From positions 1 through 23,634 of the forward strand of contig DGWI01000044.1 in NCBI GenBank assembly GCA_002396085.1: DNA of 23,634 bases, given 5' to 3'. The notes beneath the pieces were generated by a model, which saw only the letters and a list, made by a program, of their open reading frames with translations, was not told the origin of the DNA and did no database searches. Position numbers and translations under genes: made by a program. This document shows, piece by piece, positions 1-7,392 of this stretch (within the stretch, counting starts at the first letter, position 1; every line of letters begins with the position of its first letter). The stretch comes from Porphyromonadaceae bacterium UBA4262. Lineage in GTDB: Bacteria > Bacteroidota > Bacteroidia > Bacteroidales > Muribaculaceae.

Positions 1-23
1 TCCAACTTTTTGGGGTCACTTCA
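1..23. mobile_element. Probable outer end (terminal inverted repeat) of an IS3/IS150-type insertion sequence
   Basis: Read on the minus strand, these bases begin TGAAGTGACCCC and end AAGTTGGA. That is close to the terminal repeat I remember for IS3-family, IS150-group elements, which begin with TG and carry a TGACCCC(C)AAAA-GTTGGA core. The element itself would lie to the left of the window, with its last base at 23. No transposase sequence is visible here, so this rests on the short end alone; a chance match or a solo relic is possible. Confidence 0.45.
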
Positions 24-207
24 AACTGATTAAAACCGGGCGGCCTTTTGCTTGTTTTACATTGAAATAATCTGCGTTATCTGCGAACCATTATGATTTT
101 TAAAAACAACTCAAACAACTTACTCAACAATCTTAATTCTTTATTATTTTAAATTGTTTTATTTGTTTAAGTTGTTTTCTTATTTTATCTGCGTTATCTG
201 CGTGAGA
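24..207. other. AT-rich spacer with a 16-bp direct repeat
   Basis: No gene is visible. The 16-bp word ATCTGCGTTATCTGCG occurs twice, at 70-85 and 187-202, and each copy is itself a doubled ATCTGCG word. AACAACT-like words are also repeated around 105-130. There is no clear hairpin terminator for the minus-strand gene that ends at 208. Confidence 0.6.
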
Positions 208-2430
208 TTAACGGACGATGACCTTGCGGGCGGTGCCGTCACTCATCTTGACGATGGTCACGCCACGATGGTTGGCATCGACACGCTTGCCATCGATGCT
301 GTAGCGTGCCACCTCGCGGGCATTGTCCTTGCCGACATTTGCCACGCTGCTGTAGGCCAGGTCGTCGATGCGGAAGGCGGGGCTGAGCACTTGCTCCTGC
401 CAGTTGCCGGCGGCATCGGTCAAGCGAATCTTCAGGTCGAACCAGCCGTTCAACCCTTGGCCCGTCACGCCAGCCAACGAGCCGGTATAGAACCATCCCA
501 TCGTAGGCCAGTAGTTCTCAGGCACTTCCTCCACAGCCAATTCATTCCAGTTGTCCTCGCCGTAGGGCGAATAACTCACCTCCACCGACTCAGGAGCGAA
601 ACGCTCGAATGCACGGTAATTGTTCGGTGTCAACGAGAAATTAAAGTCGCCCGCACTGAACTGGAGTGTGCCCTCTTCAGCAGTGGCAAAACGGTCGGTA
701 ACATCACCGTTATTAGCCTTGAAACCCAGCATGGTCATTGTGGGCGGATTCTGATCCTTGGCACCGGCCGTGTAGTGCAATTGCGCCTTGTTTGAGCCAG
801 CCATGTCATCTACGACTATGTCTTCTTTGTCAATGGCGGCATCGATGACACCCGTGATGAGCTCATCCAGTTGGCCAAAGAATGCGCCATCTGCTGTGAT
901 GGCTTCCTCGCCATTGACTTTGATTTTGACCTGTGCCATCCCGGAGTCATCCTTGGTCTCGCCATAGCGCCCCATATAGTTGAAGTTAAACTCCATCTTG
1001 CGGTAGGTCTCTGACACGGGATTTCCTTCCTCGTCTTCCCTGTTGTAGGTCACCTCATATTGCAGTGGCAGGGTTGCCAGCAGGGGGCAGTTGTTGCCTA
1101 GGTTATCTTTCTTTTGTTCAACAGGATAAGAGAAAACGGGGTGCGTGGGCCAGAATGGGGGCGCAGTGATGTCGCGTCCCAGTTCATCAAGCTCTTCAGT
1201 ATATTCATTGCCAAGCACTTCAAATGGGCCATTGTTGGCCATGATGGCCTGACCATTGGCAATAGTCAACGGCGTGCTGGTCAAGACGGGCTCGTATCTT
1301 TCTTCTTCATATTTGATGGACACATTTGGGGTGATGTAGGGCACATAACCAACCTCACTATCCTCTGCTGATGCGCTCAGATAGAACTTATAAGAATCAC
1401 CTTCAGATAACGGAGCGATAAAAGAGACAGTCGTTGTACCCCAAGTCCAGTCAGCAGCATTTCTTGGACCGTAACTGAATCCTTGATAGACATCCTCGCC
1501 CAAATGGTTTGTTGCGACAAACGGATCCTCAAAGAGTTGGAACTTCGATGGGTCATTGCTCACGGTGGCATCGCCCGATGCTCCTATTACCTCGTAGGCC
1601 GAAGTGTAGATATTGCGTCCATTAAGAGCCGTGCGGAACGAATAGAATGCCCAACGGTCGCTCACATCGTTGACAAAGAAGTCACCGCGTGCGCCGTCAC
1701 CTGCATTATGCCAAACTTCACCCTCGGCGATTGCTCCAAAGTTGCCGCTGATTTCATTTAAAGTTCCGTAATCCTTGCAGAAGAGTCGACTTTGGATGCA
1801 CACATCTTCAACATTTCCTTCTTCCAACAAGGTCCAGTTCCAATTCTCGTCAACGGAATATCTGCCAGGACGCGCAGGTTCACCATCAATGGTGAGTGTT
1901 TGGAAATGGATGTGATTCTTGGCCTCACTAGCAGCAAAACTCAAATCCATATCTTGGTCTATATTGACCTGTTCACGTATGACATTCAACGAATAGAGCG
2001 ACCATTCAAAATGCAACAATGGATCCAGTTGCCAAAACTCCACAATAATGTCGTATGTGCCACCAGGAACAGTGAGTGTTGTCGTTCCTTTCTCTAATTG
2101 CCATATTTCTTGGTCGAAGTTACCAGTCTCGTAATCTTTGCTTAATAAGCGGATCTGATAAGCCTTTTGGCACTCGGTATCGAAGTCTAGGACGAAGTTC
2201 ACTTGATAGGTGGCCTCATCGGCGCGTGCCTCGGTGCGCTTGGTGGCTTTTGTGGTCTTTGCAGCAATTCCTTTCTCTGCCTTGTCGGCGGCTTTCATGG
2301 GTTTGACAGTGAACTGATGCGGGTTGGGCATCAGGCGGAAACCGTCTTCCAGGATTCGTGGCATCTGGGGCTGAGCAGCAGCGCAGATTGCCCACAGAGC
2401 CATCATACATAGTAAAAATCTTACTTTCAT
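208..2430 (-). CDS. Secreted protein with a type IX secretion-like C-terminal tail, function unknown
   Basis: This 740-residue protein starts at the Met of MKVRFLLCMMALWAICAAAQ, a good signal peptide with likely cleavage after AAA (about residue 19). An in-frame ATG 28 codons upstream would place unlikely residues before the signal, and those codons lie in a palindromic repeat. Residues about 42-66 form a Lys/Ala/Thr-rich stretch. The rest is rich in Gly, Asn and aromatic residues, as in beta-rich extracellular proteins. The region near residues 640-690 (SVEVSYSPYG and LTDAAGNWQEQVLSPAF) resembles Ig/Fn3-like modules of surface proteins. The last 31 residues (YSIDGKRVD...GVTIVKMSDGTARKVIVR) have the form of a type A sorting domain of the type IX (Por) secretion system. 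I see no protease or glycosidase active-site motif. It would be exported to the cell surface or medium. It has its own promoter at 2580-2612. The function is unrecognised. Confidence 0.85.
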   Translation of the reverse strand: MKVRFLLCMMALWAICAAAQPQMPRILEDGFRLMPNPHQFTVKPMKAADKAEKGIAAKTTKATKRTEARADEATYQVNFVLDFDTECQKAYQIRLLSKDYETGNFDQEIWQLEKGTTTLTVPGGTYDIIVEFWQLDPLLHFEWSLYSLNVIREQVNIDQDMDLSFAASEAKNHIHFQTLTIDGEPARPGRYSVDENWNWTLLEEGNVEDVCIQSRLFCKDYGTLNEISGNFGAIAEGEVWHNAGDGARGDFFVNDVSDRWAFYSFRTALNGRNIYTSAYEVIGASGDATVSNDPSKFQLFEDPFVATNHLGEDVYQGFSYGPRNAADWTWGTTTVSFIAPLSEGDSYKFYLSASAEDSEVGYVPYITPNVSIKYEEERYEPVLTSTPLTIANGQAIMANNGPFEVLGNEYTEELDELGRDITAPPFWPTHPVFSYPVEQKKDNLGNNCPLLATLPLQYEVTYNREDEEGNPVSETYRKMEFNFNYMGRYGETKDDSGMAQVKIKVNGEEAITADGAFFGQLDELITGVIDAAIDKEDIVVDDMAGSNKAQLHYTAGAKDQNPPTMTMLGFKANNGDVTDRFATAEEGTLQFSAGDFNFSLTPNNYRAFERFAPESVEVSYSPYGEDNWNELAVEEVPENYWPTMGWFYTGSLAGVTGQGLNGWFDLKIRLTDAAGNWQEQVLSPAFRIDDLAYSSVANVGKDNAREVARYSIDGKRVDANHRGVTIVKMSDGTARKVIVR

Positions 2431-2473
2431 AATGTTTGGTTTTAAAAGGTGAATAATAAATGAATTGAGATGG

Positions 2474-2566
2474 GAGCCTCCCCAAGCCCCTCCTGAAGGA
2501 GGGGTGTTAAGCACCTTATTCCCCCTTTAGGGGGTTAGGGGGACAGGGGGGACTGAGGGGGGCTTC
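2474..2566 (-). repeat. GC-rich palindromic interspersed repeat, copy 1
   Basis: Read on the minus strand, the element starts GAAGCCCCCCTCAGTCCCC, contains CCTAAAGGGGGA and a hairpin with arms CCCCTCC/GGAGGGG (2487-2493 and 2498-2504), and ends GGGGAGGCTC. The ends are near-inverted copies of each other (GAAGCCCCCC and GGGGAGGCTC), like a tiny MITE or REP element. A second copy with the same block order lies at 5754-5827 in the opposite orientation. The plus strand of this copy has four G-runs of 5-6 (2530-2562) with 3-5 base spacers. It sits in the 5' leader of the secreted-protein gene. Confidence 0.7.
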
Positions 2567-2579
2567 AACATTTCGAGTG

Positions 2580-2612
2580 CAAAGGTAGAGCCGTCCTCCA
2601 CCTCACGCCAAA
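2580..2612 (-). promoter_or_regulatory. Bacteroidetes-type promoter for the secreted protein
   Basis: On the minus strand TTTG (2612-2609) is followed after 21 bp by TACCTTTG (2587-2580), which fits the Bacteroidetes consensus TTTG-N19-21-TAnnTTTG. It predicts a start near 2573 and a leader of about 140 nt that contains the palindromic repeat. Confidence 0.7.
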
Positions 2613-3102
2613 TTTTAGGCACCGAGAAGCATTCTGTTTTATAAAATAGAAGAAAATCGCCCTAAAAAATGCGATTTTACTATGATTTTCGGTAGGGGAA
2701 AGGCATAAGAACAGAAGGACATCATTTTTTTCTTCTCTTGCCTTTCTGTCCAGAAATCTCACGCAGATGGCGCAGATTGACATGAAAATTCATGCAGATT
2801 TTATGATTTTAGGCTCATGCAGATTTTGCTGATCAAGCAGATGTTTTATTCTGCTCAAATCCGCTAGATCTGCATGAGTTTATTAGACAGTAGAACATAA
2901 GTTCCATTTTGTTCTTGGAACAAGACCTGTCCTCTTGTTCTTATGTCTAATTAAACAACAAACTTAAACGAATTCAAACGAACAAAATTCTTTAATTCTC
3001 TAATTCATGATAAAAAACTTGATGGCTTCTGTTCTTAAAATCAAACTACGAAGTACCCTATTATTGTCCTCTTGTTCTTATGTCTTTTCCTGTGGACCAA
3101 AT
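2613..3102. other. Long repeat-rich spacer with several inverted repeats, no gene seen
   Basis: No protein-coding gene is supported. Inverted repeats include AAAATCGC/GCGATTTT (2653-2660 and 2671-2678), followed on the minus strand by a T-rich run, so it could be a distant terminator for the AraC gene. A long hairpin follows, with outer arms CTCATGCAGAT/ATCTGCATGAG (2814-2824 and 2868-2878) and inner arms AGCAGA/TCTGCT (2836-2841 and 2850-2855). A 21-bp perfect direct repeat ending in TTGTTCTTATGTCT is at 2928-2948 and 3065-3085. GCAGAT words recur throughout 2761-2875. Confidence 0.6.
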
Positions 3103-4779
3103 TCAATCGGGGGAATTGGTGGGAGATTGAGGCTTGCTCTGCTTGCGGTAGGCATTGGGGGTGAGGCCAGTGAACTTCTTGAAGTTGGTGACAAAGTTGG
3201 GGTAGGAACCGAACCCAACGCTCTGAGCGATGCCCTCGACCGTGAGGTGCCCATAGTGCTCAGGGTCGTTGATGCGGCGGCATGCCTCACGTATGCGGTA
3301 CTCGTTGACGATGTTGGGGAACGACTGGTGGTAATGACCGTTGAGCACTTGCGACACATAGTTCTTGGATGTCGCATCGACCAGTTCGGTCAGCCGTTCG
3401 AGCGAGAAATCGTTGTCGTAGATTTCCTCGCTGGTCTCCATGACGTAGAGGATGCGGTGCAGCAAGTCGCTCATCTCGCCCTCTTCGACTTGATGCGACT
3501 GATATTTGGGTGCTTGCTGCTGCTCAATGATTTGTTGGCGTCGCTCCTCCTCGGCAGCCAGCAGGGCCAGGTTGTTCTCATAGAGTTTGCGGTTCTTCTC
3601 CTGCTCCTGCTTGTATTTGCGCCACAGCAGATAGAGCAGTACCAACACAATGAGCGTGAACGCGGCGACCGTCCAAGCAATAGCCTTAGTCAGGCGCTGT
3701 CGTGCGGTCAGTTCTTGCACTTCGGCATTGATCTCGTCAATCTGGAACAAGAACTCGGCCTTCTCGGCATCGAGAAGATGAGTCTGATTCATAAACTCAT
3801 CCTTGTAGCGCAGTGCCATCAACTCGAACTTGTCGCCCATGATGGAGTCTTCCTTGATGTTGCGATAGTACTGGTACAGGCTATGACTGTAGACGAATGA
3901 TATATATTTATCACCCTTGTTCTGAGCCTTGTGCAGTTGCTCATGCAGCAAGTCGACCGCTTCCTTGTCGCGGCGTTGCTCAATGAAAAAGCGACACTTG
4001 CTGTTGATGATCTGTTCGCCAAAAATTTCTTTGCTCAGCATGTTCTTGTGATAGACATGCGCATAGGCCGAGTCCAACAGTTGCAAGTAAGTGTCATAGT
4101 TTTTCTTGCCCCTCTCCTGGATAGCACGGGCAAAGGTCTTGGCAAATTCATATTGCCTCAGGCTGTCGGGCAACGGATACTTCAGGAACAAGTCAATATC
4201 TTGATGAAAACGCTTATAATTGGTCGTGTCATCAAGAAGTTGAATCCAGTTGAAACCCGAAGTGATGATGACCAATGGGTCCTCGTTGGCCTCAAGGGCG
4301 GTATGGAATGCCAAGCGATTCATTTGCAGGGTTTCTTCGTCCATGATGCTGTCACCGTAGATTAGATTCATCATCTTGATGTTTCCCAGGTTGGTATAGG
4401 TGCACGACAACAAGGTCATGAAATGATTGTCTTTGGCTATCTTCTGGGCTTCGAGCAGATAGCGGTTGGCCTTGGCATGGTCAATAAAGAAATGGGTATA
4501 GAGGATGCCCAGTTTGTTTAATGCCGAGCAAGCCTGACGAGGCGAGGTGCTATTGTGCTTGTCGCCACTATGGTAGCGGTTGGCAACAATGTTGTAGCAT
4601 AATAAGGCACTGTCGGCCTTACCGACATCATAGAAACGGTGCCCCATCTGCATGAGTTGCTTGCTGGGCAAGTCTTTCCAGATGTCATAGTTCTTGAGCC
4701 GCCCCGTGCCGCTGGCTGCCGCCCCAAGCCATGCCACTGCCACAACCAGCCACAGTATGACTAATGCCTTTTTTGCCAT
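3103..4779 (-). CDS. Membrane-anchored TPR sensor fused to an AraC-type DNA-binding domain
   Basis: The protein has 558 residues. Residues 1-22 form a signal peptide or anchor (MAKKALVILWLVVAVAWLGAAA). Residues about 35-345 are helical and TPR-like, probably periplasmic. A single membrane helix spans about 366-386 (IAWTVAAFTLIVLVLLYLLW), followed by a charged coiled linker (387-425). Residues about 440-547 are an AraC-family helix-turn-helix pair, ending in the classic SVGFGSYPNFVTNFKKFTGLTPNAYR block. There is no histidine kinase or receiver domain, so this is not a full hybrid two-component system but the shorter one-component membrane form common in Bacteroidales. It presumably senses a periplasmic signal and controls transcription at the membrane. 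It lies just beyond the lysine operon terminator on the same strand and has its own promoter, so the lysine genes and the secreted protein are both possible targets; neither is shown. Confidence 0.9.
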   Translation of the reverse strand: MAKKALVILWLVVAVAWLGAAASGTGRLKNYDIWKDLPSKQLMQMGHRFYDVGKADSALLCYNIVANRYHSGDKHNSTSPRQACSALNKLGILYTHFFIDHAKANRYLLEAQKIAKDNHFMTLLSCTYTNLGNIKMMNLIYGDSIMDEETLQMNRLAFHTALEANEDPLVIITSGFNWIQLLDDTTNYKRFHQDIDLFLKYPLPDSLRQYEFAKTFARAIQERGKKNYDTYLQLLDSAYAHVYHKNMLSKEIFGEQIINSKCRFFIEQRRDKEAVDLLHEQLHKAQNKGDKYISFVYSHSLYQYYRNIKEDSIMGDKFELMALRYKDEFMNQTHLLDAEKAEFLFQIDEINAEVQELTARQRLTKAIAWTVAAFTLIVLVLLYLLWRKYKQEQEKNRKLYENNLALLAAEEERRQQIIEQQQAPKYQSHQVEEGEMSDLLHRILYVMETSEEIYDNDFSLERLTELVDATSKNYVSQVLNGHYHQSFPNIVNEYRIREACRRINDPEHYGHLTVEGIAQSVGFGSYPNFVTNFKKFTGLTPNAYRKQSKPQSPTNSPD

Positions 4780-4801
4780 GAAATCAGTTGTTTAGACAAT
4801 G

Positions 4802-4833
4802 CAAAGATACTAAAATCTGTCGTTTCCCACAAA
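4802..4833 (-). promoter_or_regulatory. Promoter of the AraC-type regulator gene
   Basis: On the minus strand TTTG (4833-4830), 20 bp, then TATCTTTG (4809-4802) match the Bacteroidetes consensus. The predicted leader is only about 15 nt, which is usual where no ribosome-binding site is used. The -33 element lies inside one copy of a 15-bp direct repeat. Confidence 0.75.
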
Positions 4834-4869
4834 TTTATTTTTTTAAAAATGGTTGTTTCCCACAAATTT
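4822..4869. repeat. 15-bp direct repeat at the regulator promoter, possible operator
   Basis: The word GTTTCCCACAAATTT occurs twice without mismatch, at 4822-4836 and 4855-4869, 33 bp apart (about three helical turns). The first copy overlaps the -33 box of the AraC-gene promoter; the second lies upstream of it. AraC proteins often bind paired direct repeats beside the -35 region, so autoregulation is a reasonable inference. Confidence 0.55.
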
Positions 4870-4870
4870 G

Positions 4871-4911
4871 AAACAAAAGATGTCAGGAACTCGCCCTGCG
4901 AGCTCCTGACA
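4871..4911 (-). terminator. Rho-independent terminator of the lysine operon
   Basis: On the minus strand, 33 bases after the kamE stop codon, the hairpin TGTCAGGA-G-CTCG / CGAG-T-TCCTGACA (8 bp, a G-U pair and 4 bp, loop about 5) is followed by TCTTTTGTTT. This is a strong intrinsic terminator in the right place to end the kam transcript before the regulator gene. Confidence 0.8.
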
Positions 4912-4944
4912 CCCGACAGCTCGCATCGGCGAGCCACTGATTCT

Positions 4945-5733
4945 TTATTTCACGCCGCGCTTGACCATCTCCTGGACGATGAACGAGGCGACATCGTCGG
5001 CGTAGGTGTTCATGCCGAAGCCTGCGTCGAAGCCCAGCTCCTTGGCCAGCTCGTGGGTGATGCGCGCGCCACCGCAGCAGCAGATCATCTTGTCGCGCAG
5101 TCCCTCGGCCTCCATCAGCTCGATGAAGTTGGTCAGGTTCTTGATGTGCACGTCCTTCTGGGTGACGGTCTGCGAGATGATGAGCGCGTCGGCCTTGAGT
5201 TCGATGCCGCGGGCGATGAACTCCTCGTTGGGCACCTGCGAGCCCAAGTTGTAGGCCTCGATCATCTCGTATCGCTCCAGGCCGTAGTGGCCGGCATAGC
5301 CCTTCATGTTCATGATGGCATCGATGCCCACGGTGTGGGCGTCGGTACCGGTCGATGCGCCCACGATGACAATCTTGCGGCCGATGTTCTCCTTGATGTA
5401 CTCGTCGGTCTCATACATGTCCATCGTGTTCGACTCCACCTTGGGCACATAGATGGTCGAGTAGTCGACCGTGTGGGTGCAACTGCCGTAGCAGTTGAAG
5501 AAGGTGAAGCCCGGTGTCAGTTCCTGGTAGAACACCACGCTGGGGTTCTCCAGCCCCATCTTGCGCAGCATCTGCTTGGCGGCCTCGACGGCCTCGGCAC
5601 CGCAGGGCACGGGCAGCGTGAAACTCAACTGCACCTTGCCGTCGTTCATTGTGTCGCCATACGGCTTTATCTTGGTGAGGTCTAAGGTTTTGTCGTAGTC
5701 CTTAGCCTCCATGCTATATAGTCCTTCGCTCAT
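4945..5733 (-). CDS. kamE: Lysine 5,6-aminomutase, beta (cobalamin-binding) subunit
   Basis: The 262-residue protein is the small subunit of D-lysine/L-beta-lysine 5,6-aminomutase, which with KamD moves the terminal amino group of beta-lysine to give 3,5-diaminohexanoate using adenosylcobalamin and pyridoxal phosphate. The B12-binding signature DAHTVG is at 131-136, so His133 is the predicted lower cobalt ligand. Lys144, in MNMKGYAGHY, is at the position of the lysine that forms the Schiff base with PLP in the clostridial enzyme; both residue numbers match what is known there. Residues 119-128 (RKIVIVGAST) start the Rossmann-like B12 domain. The gene is last in the operon, 102 bp after kamD, with a palindromic repeat in that gap and a terminator behind it. 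Cytoplasmic. Confidence 0.97.
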   Translation of the reverse strand: MSEGLYSMEAKDYDKTLDLTKIKPYGDTMNDGKVQLSFTLPVPCGAEAVEAAKQMLRKMGLENPSVVFYQELTPGFTFFNCYGSCTHTVDYSTIYVPKVESNTMDMYETDEYIKENIGRKIVIVGASTGTDAHTVGIDAIMNMKGYAGHYGLERYEMIEAYNLGSQVPNEEFIARGIELKADALIISQTVTQKDVHIKNLTNFIELMEAEGLRDKMICCCGGARITHELAKELGFDAGFGMNTYADDVASFIVQEMVKRGVK

Positions 5734-5753
5734 GTTATTCTATGTTTTTTGGA

Positions 5754-5827
5754 GAAGCCCCCTGAATCCCCCTAAAAGGGGACTTATGGTCCGTTTTCCC
5801 TCCACAATGAGAGGTTAGGGAGGCCTC
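5754..5827 (+). repeat. GC-rich palindromic interspersed repeat, copy 2
   Basis: This copy starts GAAGCCCCCTGAATCCCCC, continues CTAAAAGGGGACTTATGG, CCCTCC and GAGG, and ends TTAGGGAGGCCTC. The blocks and their order match copy 1 (2474-2566) read on its minus strand, with internal differences. It fills most of the 102-bp kamD-kamE spacer and would be transcribed in the operon mRNA, where its complementary ends could fold. Confidence 0.65.
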
Positions 5828-5835
5828 GTTGATTA

Positions 5836-7392
5836 TTATCGTTTGCCTTTCATTAACTCGACAAATGGGTTGAGGTAGTTCTCACCCTTCATGGTGACAC
5901 CCTCCAGGCCCTTGCCGCCGTTCTTGGGACGCTTGACGTCGCCGAAGATACCCTTCTCCAGCGCGGTGAAGAGTCCTTCCTTGGTGATGTCCTCAAGCAA
6001 CTTGATGGTGTTGCCCAGCACTTCCTTGACGCGGTTGCGGCAGATGCCACCCTCGACAAACTCCATCTCCTCGCCGATGCTCTTCATGTTGTTGAAGATA
6101 TACTTGGCATTCTCGATCGAGAGGTAGCGGTCGCTCATGAAGGGGGTGTGGATGGCCTCGGTGGGCATACCCAGCAACTGGATGCCCTGGTGCGTCCAGA
6201 TGCCGATCATGTTGAACAGCGCGTCCTGGATGTGGCCACGGAAGATGTTGCCCGTCATGAACTTAGTGGGGGGCATGTACTTCAGCGTAGCCTTGGGGAA
6301 GATTTCGCGTGTCATCTGGGCCTGTGCCAACTCGAGCAGGAATCCGTTCTCCAACATCGGATCCATCTCGAAGGCGTGTCCCAGACCCATCTGCTCCTCG
6401 GGCAGACCGGCCATCAGTGCCAACTGCTCGTTGATGAGGTCAGAGGCAAGCACGGTGTGGGCAGCCTCGACGGCGTCGGCGGTGGTGAGGTAGTTGTCCT
6501 CGCCGGTGTTGATGATCACGCCGGCAAAGCCGTTGATGATGCGGCTCATGTACTGGTCGACCAGTGTGCGCTGCATGTTGATGTCGCGGAACAGGATGCC
6601 ATAGAGTGCGTCGTTGAGCATCACGTCCAGGCCCTCGAAGGCACCCATGATGGCAATCTCGGGCATGCACAGACCTGAGCAGTAGTTGCACAGGCGGATG
6701 TAACGGCCTTGTTCCTCGCCCACCTCATCCAGGGCCTTGCGCATGATGCGGAAGTTCTCCTGAGTGGCGAATGTGCCACCGAAGCCCTCGGTTGTTGCGC
6801 CATAGGGCACATAGTCGAGCAGACTCTGGCCGGTGGTGCGAATCACGGCAATCACGTCGGCACCCTGGCGGGCACCTGCCTGGGCTTGTACCACATCCTC
6901 GTAGATGTTGCCGGTGGCGACGATGATGTACAGATAAGGCTTGGGACCCTCGCCGATGGTCTCGAGGTAGTGCTCGCGGCGGGCACGACGGGCACGGATA
7001 CGGGCCATGCTCTCGTCGATGACGGGCTGCAGCGCCTCGGCAATCTGGCGCTGGTCGCGTGTCACCACCTCGGTGATGTCCAGTTCACCACGTGCCACTT
7101 GCTCGGCAATCTCCTGGGGCTTGAGTCCGGTGCGTATCATCGCGTTGGCGATGAAGAACAGAGCGCCCTCGCTGAGTACACCCTTGTCCTTGAGCGCCTC
7201 GACGATGACGTTGGGCAGAGGCACCTCGTTGTCATCGATGCCATCAATGCCCATCAGACGGCACAGTGTGCGCTCGACAGCCACCGTGGTGTACTGCTCG
7301 ACAAACGCCTGCACGTCCTCGGCAATGCCCTTGGCTAGACCACGGGCATATTCAACTTTTTCAAAATCTAAACCTAACTTGCTCTTTTGCAT
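5836..7392 (-). CDS. kamD: Lysine 5,6-aminomutase, alpha (catalytic barrel) subunit
   Basis: The 518-residue protein is the large subunit of the cobalamin- and PLP-dependent 5,6-aminomutase. It carries the TIM-barrel that binds substrate and PLP while KamE supplies the cobalamin. Family blocks that I recognise are YLYIIVATGNIYEDVVQA, YGATTEGFGGTFATQENFRIMR and the C-terminal GKGLEGVTMKGENYLNPF. Length is normal for the family. The start is supported by the N-terminus MQKSKLGLDFEKVEYAR and the AT-rich leader before it. It lies 298 bp downstream of kamC, the largest gap in the operon, and that gap holds a good promoter match (7515-7545), so kamDE may be transcribed separately as well as by read-through. 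Confidence 0.97.
   Translation of the reverse strand: MQKSKLGLDFEKVEYARGLAKGIAEDVQAFVEQYTTVAVERTLCRLMGIDGIDDNEVPLPNVIVEALKDKGVLSEGALFFIANAMIRTGLKPQEIAEQVARGELDITEVVTRDQRQIAEALQPVIDESMARIRARRARREHYLETIGEGPKPYLYIIVATGNIYEDVVQAQAGARQGADVIAVIRTTGQSLLDYVPYGATTEGFGGTFATQENFRIMRKALDEVGEEQGRYIRLCNYCSGLCMPEIAIMGAFEGLDVMLNDALYGILFRDINMQRTLVDQYMSRIINGFAGVIINTGEDNYLTTADAVEAAHTVLASDLINEQLALMAGLPEEQMGLGHAFEMDPMLENGFLLELAQAQMTREIFPKATLKYMPPTKFMTGNIFRGHIQDALFNMIGIWTHQGIQLLGMPTEAIHTPFMSDRYLSIENAKYIFNNMKSIGEEMEFVEGGICRNRVKEVLGNTIKLLEDITKEGLFTALEKGIFGDVKRPKNGGKGLEGVTMKGENYLNPFVELMKGKR

Noticed and set aside
2431..2514. Upstream ATG extending the secreted protein by 28 codons
   Set aside because: It would put a Gly/Pro-rich stretch encoded by a palindromic repeat ahead of a clear signal peptide.
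3007..3900. Plus-strand open frame of about 300 codons
   Set aside because: It lies antisense to the well-supported AraC-type regulator, whose domains are clear; the frame has no recognisable domain and only mirrors GC-rich codons.
4849..5685. Plus-strand open frame opposite kamE
   Set aside because: It is the antisense shadow of a gene with verified cofactor residues; its composition (His/Val/Leu-rich) is typical of shadow frames.
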